From an uncultured Clostridia bacterium (GTDB taxonomy: Bacteria; Bacillota; Clostridia; Oscillospirales; Ruminococcaceae), in assembly GCA_947628385.1 (NCBI GenBank), contig CANQZS010000072.1, forward strand, positions 1-8,288: a DNA stretch of 8,288 nucleotides. The letters run 5' to 3'. Below the pieces are notes generated by a model. It had not been told where the DNA came from and ran no database searches. It saw only the letters and a list, made by a program, of their open reading frames with translations. Of the stretch, positions 1 through 5,203 are shown in pieces. How positions within the stretch are numbered: the first letter of the stretch is position 1; the number at the start of each line of letters is the position of its first letter. Made by a program: the position numbers and the translations under genes.

Positions 1-117
1 TATAATCTTTACATTCAAGAATATATATCCAACGGCAAAAGTGAATATGACGCGCAAATTTCAGCATTAAACGAGATTATGAAAAATAAATTTATTGATT
101 TTTGGGAGGTGAAATAA
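1..117 (+). CDS. 3' end of an unrecognised gene (partial)
   Basis: The window opens inside a reading frame that runs for 38 codons to a TAA at 115-117. The visible tail is polar and rich in Tyr, Asn, Lys and Glu, ends in FWEVK, and looks helical. I recognise no family. It ends directly against the ATG of the next small gene, with no intervening bases, and its last codons contain that gene's Shine-Dalgarno sequence (GGGAGG at 104-109), so the two are probably co-transcribed and translationally coupled. Base composition is AT-rich compared with the phage structural genes downstream. The start lies outside the window, so length and function cannot be judged. Confidence 0.6.
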   Translation, partial: YNLYIQEYISNGKSEYDAQISALNEIMKNKFIDFWEVK

Positions 118-276
118 ATGGGAAATTTTGTTTTAGACGATAGAGTAATAATACCGGAATGGATAAAAAAATTAACACCAGAAGAAAGACGCGCAGAAAT
201 TAGAAGGCTTGAAAAAGAAGAAGCTGACAAATATAAATTGTCAATGCAATCCTTAAAACATCCATTAAAAAATTGA
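118..276 (+). CDS. small charged hypothetical protein, 52 residues
   Basis: ATG at 118 follows GGGAGG (104-109) at a good distance and the frame closes at TGA 274-276. The product begins MGNFVLDDRVIIPEWIKKL, continues with a TPEERRAEIRRLEKEEADK segment that should form one charged amphipathic helix, and ends in a short basic tail. Small proteins with an IPEW...L(T/S)PEERR-like core occur in Firmicutes accessory regions, but I cannot attach a function. It is the last gene of its plus-strand unit: a terminator hairpin begins 8 bases after the stop. There is no signal peptide or membrane segment. Gene status is supported by the ribosome binding site, the tight spacing and the terminator. Confidence 0.65.
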   Translation: MGNFVLDDRVIIPEWIKKLTPEERRAEIRRLEKEEADKYKLSMQSLKHPLKN

Positions 277-283
277 ATATTTT

Positions 284-317
284 AAAAAGCACTCATTTTT
301 ATGGGTGCTTTTATTTT
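284..317 (+). terminator. rho-independent terminator of the small-gene unit
   Basis: AAAAGCACTC (285-294) pairs with GGGTGCTTTT (303-312) through ten base pairs, one of them T-G, around an 8-base loop. The right arm and the bases after it are T-rich. It ends the plus-strand unit and faces the terminator of the minus-strand toxin-antitoxin operon. Confidence 0.75.
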
Positions 318-373
318 GCCCGAAAGGGTACAGGATACAGCCTGCTCTCAACTCTGATAAGAAAGCATATAAC

Positions 374-400
374 AAAAAGCCGTCCCCTTTTGGGAACGGT
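374..400 (-). terminator. rho-independent terminator of the MntA-HepT operon
   Basis: Read on the minus strand, CCGT-T-CCC (399 down to 392) pairs with GGG-ACGG (386 down to 380), with one bulged base and a short A-rich loop. A CTTTTT run (379-374) follows. It starts 11 bases after the HepT stop codon. Together with the plus-strand terminator at 284-317 it forms a convergent boundary between two opposing units. Confidence 0.75.
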
Positions 401-410
401 CGGGAAATTA

Positions 411-731
411 TTAATGCTTTTCTGTTTCTATGATATTTTTCAAATCCTTTGATAATTTCGGAAAATCATTGACAACGGTATTATAAACATCGTCCATACG
501 GAGCGTCTGATATTTATGTGCTGCAATATCTCTGAATCCTGCGATCGCTTTCCAAGGAATGTTGTTATATTTTTCCCTTGTATCGGCAGAAATATTTTTT
601 ACCAATTCGCCGATATTTATTACAGTCATTCCTACGGCACGTTTAAGCTTTTCATCGGATAAAAAATATTTGAGGTCACTGTTTCCAAGCATTTCAAAAG
701 CTATGCTGATCTCGGACAGTATTTTTTTCAA
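411..731 (-). CDS. hepT: HepT-like HEPN toxin ribonuclease (N-terminus altered by a frameshift)
   Basis: This is a DUF86/HepT-family HEPN protein, the RNase toxin of MntA-HepT type VII toxin-antitoxin systems. The RX4HXY signature is intact as R67-D-I-A-A-H72-K-Y74 in the open frame starting at TTG 731. In characterised pairs the Tyr is AMPylated by MntA to silence the toxin; that role is family knowledge, not seen here. The open frame gives 106 residues beginning MKKILSEIS. The natural start is probably ATG at 756 (MPRKDVIIIEK...), which overlaps the mntA stop by 11 bases. That frame is knocked out by one extra A in a run of seven (722-728) and stops after 20 codons; removing one A would give a 114-residue protein of usual family length. 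An AAGGA lies 11 bases before the TTG, so a protein lacking about nine residues of helix 1 could still be made. Real mutation, slippage site or sequence error are all possible. Confidence 0.85.
   Translation of the reverse strand: MKKILSEISIAFEMLGNSDLKYFLSDEKLKRAVGMTVINIGELVKNISADTREKYNNIPWKAIAGFRDIAAHKYQTLRMDDVYNTVVNDFPKLSKDLKNIIETEKH
722..728 (-). other. A7 homopolymer causing +1 frameshift in hepT
   Basis: Seven T on the plus strand, hence A7 in the hepT sense strand. Upstream of it the ATG-756 frame encodes a HepT-like N-terminus (MPRKDVIIIEK); downstream the core HEPN frame is offset by one. The distance from 756 to the stop at 411 is 346 bases, one more than a multiple of three, which fits a single-base insertion. 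Confidence 0.65.
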
Positions 732-745
732 TAATTATAACATCC

Positions 746-1027
746 TTACGCGGCATAAATTTCTATCTCCTTATCAATTTCAAGAAGGTCGGTGCTCCTT
801 ATCGGTCCGTGTACAATGTCTACACCGGTGTTCAGTATTTCTTCAAGATCCTGTGAAAGCTGTGCAAGAGTTATAAGCGTTACCGGTATGCTGAATTCCA
901 CAATAAGGTCAACATCACTTTCCGGTCTTGCTGTGCCGTTAGCCCGTGAACCGAACAGCGTAACTTTACTGATAGAATATTTGTTCACTGTCTGCAATAC
1001 GGCGCTTTTTATGTCATCAATACTCAT
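746..1027 (-). CDS. mntA: MntA-like minimal nucleotidyltransferase antitoxin
   Basis: Minimal nucleotidyltransferase of the polymerase-beta fold, antitoxin partner of HepT. It carries the GSX10DXD signature: from the chosen start, G26-S27, then D38-V-D40. A third acidic residue (D70, in GVDIV) is in the expected place. Known MntA enzymes transfer AMP from ATP to a HepT tyrosine and so block its RNase activity. I chose ATG 1027 (MSIDDIK, 93 residues) because AAAGGA (1042-1037) sits 9 bases before it; the upstream in-frame ATG at 1036 (96 residues) touches that Shine-Dalgarno directly, which is poor spacing. It is the first gene of a minus-strand operon with a consensus promoter, and its stop overlaps the presumed original hepT start. 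Complete and without obvious damage. Confidence 0.88.
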   Translation of the reverse strand: MSIDDIKSAVLQTVNKYSISKVTLFGSRANGTARPESDVDLIVEFSIPVTLITLAQLSQDLEEILNTGVDIVHGPIRSTDLLEIDKEIEIYAA

Positions 1028-1057
1028 TAAGACCATTCCTTTCGTCTTTTTATCTAT

Positions 1058-1086
1058 ATTATATCCGTTTATTGCAATTTTGTCAA
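1058..1086 (-). promoter_or_regulatory. perfect consensus sigma-A promoter of mntA-hepT
   Basis: On the minus strand a TTGACA -35 box (1086-1081) is followed by a 17-base spacer and a TATAAT -10 box (1063-1058), matching consensus at all 12 positions. The start of transcription should fall near 1051, leaving a leader of roughly 25 bases that contains the AAAGGA ribosome binding site. It would give strong expression of the antitoxin-toxin operon independent of phage late transcription, which runs the other way. Confidence 0.85.
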
Positions 1087-1108
1087 GGAACTTGGATGCT
1101 TTTTAAAG

Positions 1109-1124
1109 TGTCCTTTTCTTTTTT
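1109..1124 (+). repeat. 16-base direct repeat, copy 1 (upstream of terminase)
   Basis: The 16-mer TGTCCTTTTCTTTTTT occurs here and again at 5101-5116, where it forms the right arm and T-tract of a terminator in front of the capsid gene. Both copies are followed within about 40 bases by AAAATTAA. At this copy no matching left arm (GGACA) is found upstream, so it cannot form the same hairpin. It may be a remnant of a phage terminator cut off by the toxin-antitoxin cassette, or a chance T-rich match. Confidence 0.5.
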
Positions 1125-1165
1125 CTAAAGCCGTGATAATATAAAATTAACGGGAGGGTGTAGCT

Positions 1166-2857
1166 GTGGTAAATGAAATTTCAGGAAGTGAGGCTGTCAG
1201 ATATGCGGAATGGTGCATTATCAAGGATAACGACAAGGTCCCCAAATACGTTAAAAAGCAATGCGGGGCTTGGCTGGAAATAGCTTACGGCAGGGACAGA
1301 GAAGCATATATTGACGGCAGAACGTTCCGGCTTATATGTGCGCTGTTGAAAATAATCATTCACCCCGATGTGAAAAAGCCTATGTATTACTGCATGGACG
1401 GATATGCTTGGCTCCTGATAACTGCGGCTCTCTGCACGAAGAGCAGATCTGACAATACGCTTTACTACCGTACAGTTCTGCTTGAAATAGCAAGAAAGAA
1501 CCGTAAGACGTTCTATGCGGGCGTGATATTCATAATCGCTATGCTCACTATGGAGCGGTTCGGGCGGGCTTTTTCAGTTGCTCCGGATCTTAAGCTTTCA
1601 AAAGAGCTTCAGGAGGCTATACGTAAGATCATAAAATCGACTCCTGCTCTTGATGACAGTTCGATATTCAAGATCCTCCGCAGTGAGATACGCTGCATTA
1701 TTACGGACAGTGTTTACACGCCTCTTGCTTATTCGGAGGACAAGATGGACGGCAAGCTTGCAAATCTTTTTCTTGCAGATGAAGCGGGCTGCATGGACTC
1801 TTATCCGGTGGAGGCTATGCGTTCGTCGCAAATTGGACTTTCAAGCCGGCTGGGCATCATTATTTCAACGGAATACCCCAAGGACGACAATGTCCTGATA
1901 ACGGAAATAGATATGGCAAAAAAGACTCTGGACGGATTCAGGGAAAGCAAGAGGTATTTTGCGCTTCTTTATGAGCCGGACGATGAGCTTATCCGTGACG
2001 ACGGCTGGCAGACGGACGACAGGGTGTTATATCAGGCAAATCCCGTCTCAGTCGACGACAGGAATATTTTTGACGCGCTTCTGGAAAAGCGGACAGAGGC
2101 GATATTATACGAAAGCAAGCGCGGCAACTTCCTGTGCAAGCACTGCAATATCCGATACAAGGACGTTGGAGTGGAAAGCTATGTTGACATTCTCAAGGTA
2201 CGTGAGTGCAGGCGGGCGGAGGATGTCGGCTTCTGGAAAGGACGGCGGGTCTGGCTCGGACTTGATCTTTCGCAGACTGATGACAACACTTCCGTTGCTA
2301 TGGTAACTTTTGATGATGAAAATATTTATGCCAAAGTATGGGGATTTATTCCCGCTGACAGCATTAAGAAAAAGTCAGACAAGGAAAATGTGGACTACAG
2401 CAAGCTCATCAATGACGGGGTATGCTTTGCCTGCGGTGACAGTGTGATAGATTACGGCTTTGTGGAAAATTTCATTCTTTCTCTGGAAAAGACATACGGT
2501 GTGCAGATCGTATTGCTTGGATTTGACCGCTACAATGCTATTTCAACGGTCCAGAAATTAGAAAGCGCGGTAAACCCGATAACCTGTGTAGAAATAAAAC
2601 AGCATTCAAGCGTTTTGCACCGTCCGACAAAGCTCCTGAAAGAAAAAATTCTTCAAAAACGATTTGTTTATGACGAAAATGAACTTCTGGAAATAAATTT
2701 TTCCAATGCTCGCTGTACAGAGGACACAAATCTGAATAAATATGTCAATAAAAAGAAATCATCCGGCAAGGTAGACTGCGTTGTATCGCTTATTAACGCG
2801 ATCTTCCTTTGTCAGATCGAAATGGAAAACGCATCTTGGAGCGCGCAAATTTTTTAG
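1166..2857 (+). CDS. terL: phage terminase large subunit (Terminase_1 family)
   Basis: ATP-driven DNA-packaging motor and genome-cutting nuclease that docks on the portal. The 563 residues match the usual length of this HK97-like family. The ATPase half shows a Walker A-like segment ARKNRKT (109-115, with K114-T115), a Walker B LFLADE (201-206, D205-E206) followed by the family-typical YPVEAMRS segment, and an ISTEYP coupling motif (233-238). The RNase H-like nuclease half shows candidate metal-binding Asp at D367 (GLDLS), D454 (GFDRYN) and D537 (KVDCVV near an INAIF helix). The Walker A has Arg where the last Gly of GK(S/T) normally stands; related clostridial terminases often deviate here, so it may still be active. 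Start is GTG 1166 after GGGAGG (1152-1157) with 8 bases spacing. No small-subunit gene precedes it in the window. The portal gene follows after 42 bases. Confidence 0.95.
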   Translation: MVNEISGSEAVRYAEWCIIKDNDKVPKYVKKQCGAWLEIAYGRDREAYIDGRTFRLICALLKIIIHPDVKKPMYYCMDGYAWLLITAALCTKSRSDNTLYYRTVLLEIARKNRKTFYAGVIFIIAMLTMERFGRAFSVAPDLKLSKELQEAIRKIIKSTPALDDSSIFKILRSEIRCIITDSVYTPLAYSEDKMDGKLANLFLADEAGCMDSYPVEAMRSSQIGLSSRLGIIISTEYPKDDNVLITEIDMAKKTLDGFRESKRYFALLYEPDDELIRDDGWQTDDRVLYQANPVSVDDRNIFDALLEKRTEAILYESKRGNFLCKHCNIRYKDVGVESYVDILKVRECRRAEDVGFWKGRRVWLGLDLSQTDDNTSVAMVTFDDENIYAKVWGFIPADSIKKKSDKENVDYSKLINDGVCFACGDSVIDYGFVENFILSLEKTYGVQIVLLGFDRYNAISTVQKLESAVNPITCVEIKQHSSVLHRPTKLLKEKILQKRFVYDENELLEINFSNARCTEDTNLNKYVNKKKSSGKVDCVVSLINAIFLCQIEMENASWSAQIF

Positions 2858-2867
2858 GAAAGGATAT

Positions 2868-2887
2868 GCTCCTTTTGCGGGAGGAGC
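2868..2887 (+). promoter_or_regulatory. hairpin covering the portal gene ribosome binding site
   Basis: GCTCCT (2868-2873) can pair with AGGAGC (2882-2887) around an 8-base loop, burying the best Shine-Dalgarno sequence (GGGAGGAG, 2879-2886). That site is 15 bases from GGAGG to the ATG at 2900, longer than ideal, but a TAA at 2891-2893 in the same frame rules out an earlier portal start. Weak or regulated initiation is possible. The stem is short, so this is tentative. Confidence 0.3.
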
Positions 2888-2899
2888 GGGTAAGAGATT

Positions 2900-4651
2900 A
2901 TGAGACTGTTCGGAAGAAAGAAGCCGGAGAAGAGAGCGGAAACGGTGGTGGTATCTGCTGATGAGCTGTGGTCCGCTCTTGATCCGGACAGTATGGATAC
3001 CGGCAAGGCGCTTGAAATACCGGCGTTACAATACTGTATTGAGCTTTTGTCCGGAATGATCTCGGCGCTTCCGCTGAAGCTTTATGAGGAAAAAGACGGC
3101 AGGGTCAAGGAAATAAAGAACGACATACGAGTCAGGCTTATAAACGGTGATACGGGCGACACTATCAATGGGACAATGTGCCGGAAAATGTGGGTGCGGG
3201 ATTACTTCTTTTATGGCGGCGCATATGCTTACATACAGCGGGATATTTACGGAAAAGCCGCAGCGATATATTATGTTGACGCGCGGAGGGTATCCGCAGT
3301 TCCTAATCAGGATCCGATATTCAAAGACTATTCATTTGTTGTGGACGGGAGGGTCTATCCGAAAAGCGATTTTATAAAGATCCTGCGGAGCAGCAAGGGA
3401 TATGGAAAGGGCACCGGTATCATTTCAGAAAACGGAATGATATTTGCTACGGCATATAACACGATAAAATATGAAAACAGTGTTGTAAAGAAAGGCGGCA
3501 ACAAAAAGGGCTTTTTTACATCGCAGAGTCAGCAGACAAAGGCTACGATGGATCTTGTAAAGTCGGCTTGGGCAAAGATGCAGACGAACAGCACAAAAAT
3601 TGAGGACAATGTTTGCGTACTCAATGCGGGTATGGATTTCAAAGAGGTTTCAAACAGTGCTGTGGAAATGCAGTTAAACCAGAACAAGACAACAACTGCA
3701 CAGGAGATATGCAGTATTTTTGGCGTTCCTGCGGGTATGATGTCGGGAAACATTTCAGACAAGGGCAAGGAAAATTTCATTACGGACACACTTATGCCGC
3801 TGTTAAATATATTTGAAACGGCTTTTGATTCCGATCTGCTTCTTGAAAGAGAAAAGGGCAGGAGATATTTTGCTTTTGATACAAGAGAGCTGACACGCGG
3901 CGATATTCTCCAGAGGTACAATGCTTATGCTGTCGGCAAGAAAAACGGATTTATCACGCTGGAGGACATAAGGCGGCTTGAAGATCTTGAGCCTATCAAC
4001 TTCCCGTTTATACAGCTTGGTCTGGGAGACGTGCTTTACAATCCGGACACGGGAGACATTTACACGCCCAATACGGACATGGCTGTAAATCTGAGTCAGC
4101 CCACCGGAAAGCTGCCGACTTTCAAGAAAAACGAAGCAGAAGAGCTGGAAAGCGGAGCGGATCGGCAGATACAGCCCGAAGTAAGGTTCAATCCGTATCA
4201 CGATCCGGTGAACGGGAAGTTTACAACTGCTAACGGCGGAGGTGCTTCGGCAGGGGTTGACAAATCAGGAGAAAGTGGTATAATAAATTACAACGATCAA
4301 TTAAAAGAAGCACTTTCTTCAGGTACATTATCATCTAAACTTGACAAGAAAGCTCAATCAAAGCACAAACTTAACTCACCGGAATATTTAAAAGCTGTGA
4401 ATAATGGAGAAAGTCCAAGTTATACTACGCTTTCTCATATGGAGATACAAAATATTATTAATCAACATTCCGGAAAGGGTAAAGTATATTATGCCAATGG
4501 ACAGTTTAAAGAGGTTATTAAAACAGATCAAAATATAGGATTCTTTTGTGATATGAAAACAGGTGCAACAAGTGAAACAAACAGAGCAACGATCCATTAT
4601 TCAAAGAAAGGTTCTCATCTTGTACCAACACGCAATAAAAAGGAGAATTAA
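2900..4651 (+). CDS. HK97-family portal protein with C-terminal Ntox50-like toxin domain
   Basis: Residues 1 to about 405 are an HK97-type portal: basic start MRLFGRKKPEKR, PALQYCIELLSGMISALPLKLYE (41-63), a DYFFYGGAYAYIQRD segment (101-115), the TTTAQEICSIFGVPAGMM motif (264-281) and a GKENF...TLMPLL stretch (289-302). Twelve copies would form the DNA channel at one capsid vertex. Residues 426-455 are a linker with NPYHDPVNGKFT and a Gly/Ala/Ser-rich run, as seen in phage head proteins that carry appended domains. Residues about 485-580 resemble polymorphic toxin type 50 (Ntox50), a predicted RNase of the BECR fold: KHKLNS, PSYTTLS, GKGKV, a TDQNIGFF strand and a terminal ATIHYSKKGSHLVPTR. 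Candidate catalytic residues are H489, H566, S568 and H573 (inference). At 583 residues it is about 160 longer than a plain portal. Toxin codons are AT-rich, unlike the portal part, suggesting a domain acquired by recombination. Confidence 0.9.
   Translation: MRLFGRKKPEKRAETVVVSADELWSALDPDSMDTGKALEIPALQYCIELLSGMISALPLKLYEEKDGRVKEIKNDIRVRLINGDTGDTINGTMCRKMWVRDYFFYGGAYAYIQRDIYGKAAAIYYVDARRVSAVPNQDPIFKDYSFVVDGRVYPKSDFIKILRSSKGYGKGTGIISENGMIFATAYNTIKYENSVVKKGGNKKGFFTSQSQQTKATMDLVKSAWAKMQTNSTKIEDNVCVLNAGMDFKEVSNSAVEMQLNQNKTTTAQEICSIFGVPAGMMSGNISDKGKENFITDTLMPLLNIFETAFDSDLLLEREKGRRYFAFDTRELTRGDILQRYNAYAVGKKNGFITLEDIRRLEDLEPINFPFIQLGLGDVLYNPDTGDIYTPNTDMAVNLSQPTGKLPTFKKNEAEELESGADRQIQPEVRFNPYHDPVNGKFTTANGGGASAGVDKSGESGIINYNDQLKEALSSGTLSSKLDKKAQSKHKLNSPEYLKAVNNGESPSYTTLSHMEIQNIINQHSGKGKVYYANGQFKEVIKTDQNIGFFCDMKTGATSETNRATIHYSKKGSHLVPTRNKKEN
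4257..4284 (+). promoter_or_regulatory. perfect consensus promoter inside the portal-toxin gene
   Basis: TTGACA (4257-4262), a 16-base spacer, then TATAAT (4279-4284) match the sigma-A consensus at all 12 positions. It lies in the linker between the portal and toxin domains, exactly where GC content falls. Transcription would start near 4291 and run through the toxin-domain codons into the small gene at 4656, ending at the terminator at 4921-4955. I see no well-placed in-frame start for the toxin domain just after it, so the likely product is the downstream immunity candidate. Confidence 0.6.
4352..4648 (+). other. C-terminal toxin domain region of the portal fusion
   Basis: Codons for residues 485-583. 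The order of conserved pieces (Lys-His near the start, PSYTTLS, GKGKV, the DQNIG strand, and a final HYSKKGSHLVP block) follows the polymorphic toxin type 50 pattern as I know it. Such domains normally sit at the extreme C-terminus of secreted or phage minor head proteins and are predicted to cut RNA. Here it would be displayed on the portal ring. Assignment rests on recognition of the C-terminal block, not a profile search. Confidence 0.7.
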
Positions 4652-4655
4652 TAAT

Positions 4656-4913
4656 ATGGTTGAATTTTCGTGGGATCATGTTGACAAAATAGTAGAATGT
4701 ACCGATTTTGACGGAAATATATATACAGGTCTTGTAAGTATGTTCTGGCAAGGAGTGGACGAATCAGACGGTATACCTAAGATAGGTTTTGAGCCGGACG
4801 AAATAACACTTCAAAGATATAAAGATATGTGTCCGAGGACTATTTTGTTTGAAAATCAAATTGCAAGCATACGAATCATTGCAGAGAACGACGAGAATCT
4901 TGCAGACCGGTAA
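4656..4913 (+). CDS. putative immunity protein to the portal-borne toxin, 85 residues
   Basis: Acidic 85-residue protein MVEFSWDHVDKIVECTDF.... The visible pattern is a beta-strand series: KIVECTDFDGNIYTGLVSMF, then KIGFEP, then TILFENQIASIRIIAE. This resembles a small SH3/LSm-like barrel, a shape seen in several small putative immunity proteins beside phage and polymorphic toxins (inference). No enzyme motif, signal peptide or membrane segment. I chose ATG 4656 because AGGAG (4641-4645), lying in the last codons of the toxin, is 10 bases upstream; the frame stays open further upstream over the toxin codons, but without a credible start. It begins 4 bases after the toxin stop, shares the toxin's AT-rich composition and is followed at once by a strong terminator. 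These are the hallmarks of a cognate immunity gene, but binding to the toxin is not shown by sequence. Confidence 0.7.
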   Translation: MVEFSWDHVDKIVECTDFDGNIYTGLVSMFWQGVDESDGIPKIGFEPDEITLQRYKDMCPRTILFENQIASIRIIAENDENLADR

Positions 4914-4920
4914 TATAAGA

Positions 4921-4955
4921 AAAGCGCTTTGCAGCTGACTGCAAGGCGCCTTTTT
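4921..4955 (+). terminator. strong terminator after the toxin-immunity pair
   Basis: GCGCTTTGCAG (4924-4934) pairs with CTGCAAGGCGC (4939-4949) through 11 base pairs (one T-G) around a CTGA loop, followed by CTTTTT. It starts 8 bases past the immunity stop. On the minus strand it is followed by TTTTC, so it may also work in reverse. Confidence 0.85.
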
Positions 4956-4970
4956 GTGCTTTATTGCAGA

Positions 4971-5014
4971 AAAAAATACCGAAGCGCTGATCGGGTAGGG
5001 CGCTCCGGTCTTTT
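4971..5014. terminator. second, bidirectional terminator-like hairpin
   Basis: ACCG-a-AGCGC (4978-4987) pairs with GCGCT-c-CGGT (5000-5009), nine pairs with one internal mismatch and a 12-base loop. On the plus strand CTTTT follows; on the minus strand ATTTTTT follows (4977-4971). The better T-run is on the minus side, so it could block transcription from either direction. Confidence 0.6.
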
Positions 5015-5075
5015 GGAGATAAGAAAAGCGATAATTAATGGACAATAATATTTTAACACAAACGATCGGAAAAGT

Positions 5076-5116
5076 AAAGGACAGTTAAGCAAGAACAAAC
5101 TGTCCTTTTCTTTTTT
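5076..5116 (+). terminator. third terminator hairpin, upstream of the capsid gene
   Basis: AAAGGACAGTT (5076-5086) is a perfect inverted repeat of AACTGTCCTTT (5098-5108) around an 11-base loop, followed by TCTTTTTT. Its right arm and T-tract are the second copy of the 16-mer also found at 1109. It ends 87 bases before the capsid ATG, which implies that capsid transcription either reads through three hairpins or starts at a promoter in 5117-5190 that I could not identify. Confidence 0.8.
5101..5116 (+). repeat. 16-base direct repeat, copy 2 (upstream of capsid gene)
   Basis: Identical to 1109-1124 over TGTCCTTTTCTTTTTT. Here it is functional as the right arm and T-tract of the terminator at 5076-5116. 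Both copies stand in the spacer ahead of a structural gene block. Confidence 0.5.
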
Positions 5117-5203
5117 GTGTTGTCATGTTAAAATTAATTCAAGGGAAACCTTTCCTCTTTACGGGGACAGAATAAACAGATCACTATTACAGGAGGTAAT
5201 ATC

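Noticed and set aside
318..373. Possible attachment site or small RNA between the converging terminators
   Set aside because: No repeat of this stretch is found elsewhere in the window and no stable fold or promoter was evident.
559..1106. Two overlapping plus-strand open frames antisense to mntA and hepT
   Set aside because: Both are explained as shadows of the minus-strand genes, whose MNT and HEPN motifs are intact; no ribosome binding site supports them.
1135..1148. TATAAT-like run GATAATATAAAATT upstream of the terminase
   Set aside because: No -35 box at a usual distance; the AT-rich spacer alone is not enough to call a promoter.
3529..4201. Two 130-residue minus-strand frames within the portal gene
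   Set aside because: Antisense shadows of a clear portal coding sequence, with no start signals.
4563..4655. Upstream extension of the immunity candidate to give 116 residues
   Set aside because: The extra 31 residues are read out of frame across the toxin's C-terminal codons; the AGGAG at 4641-4645 points to ATG 4656.
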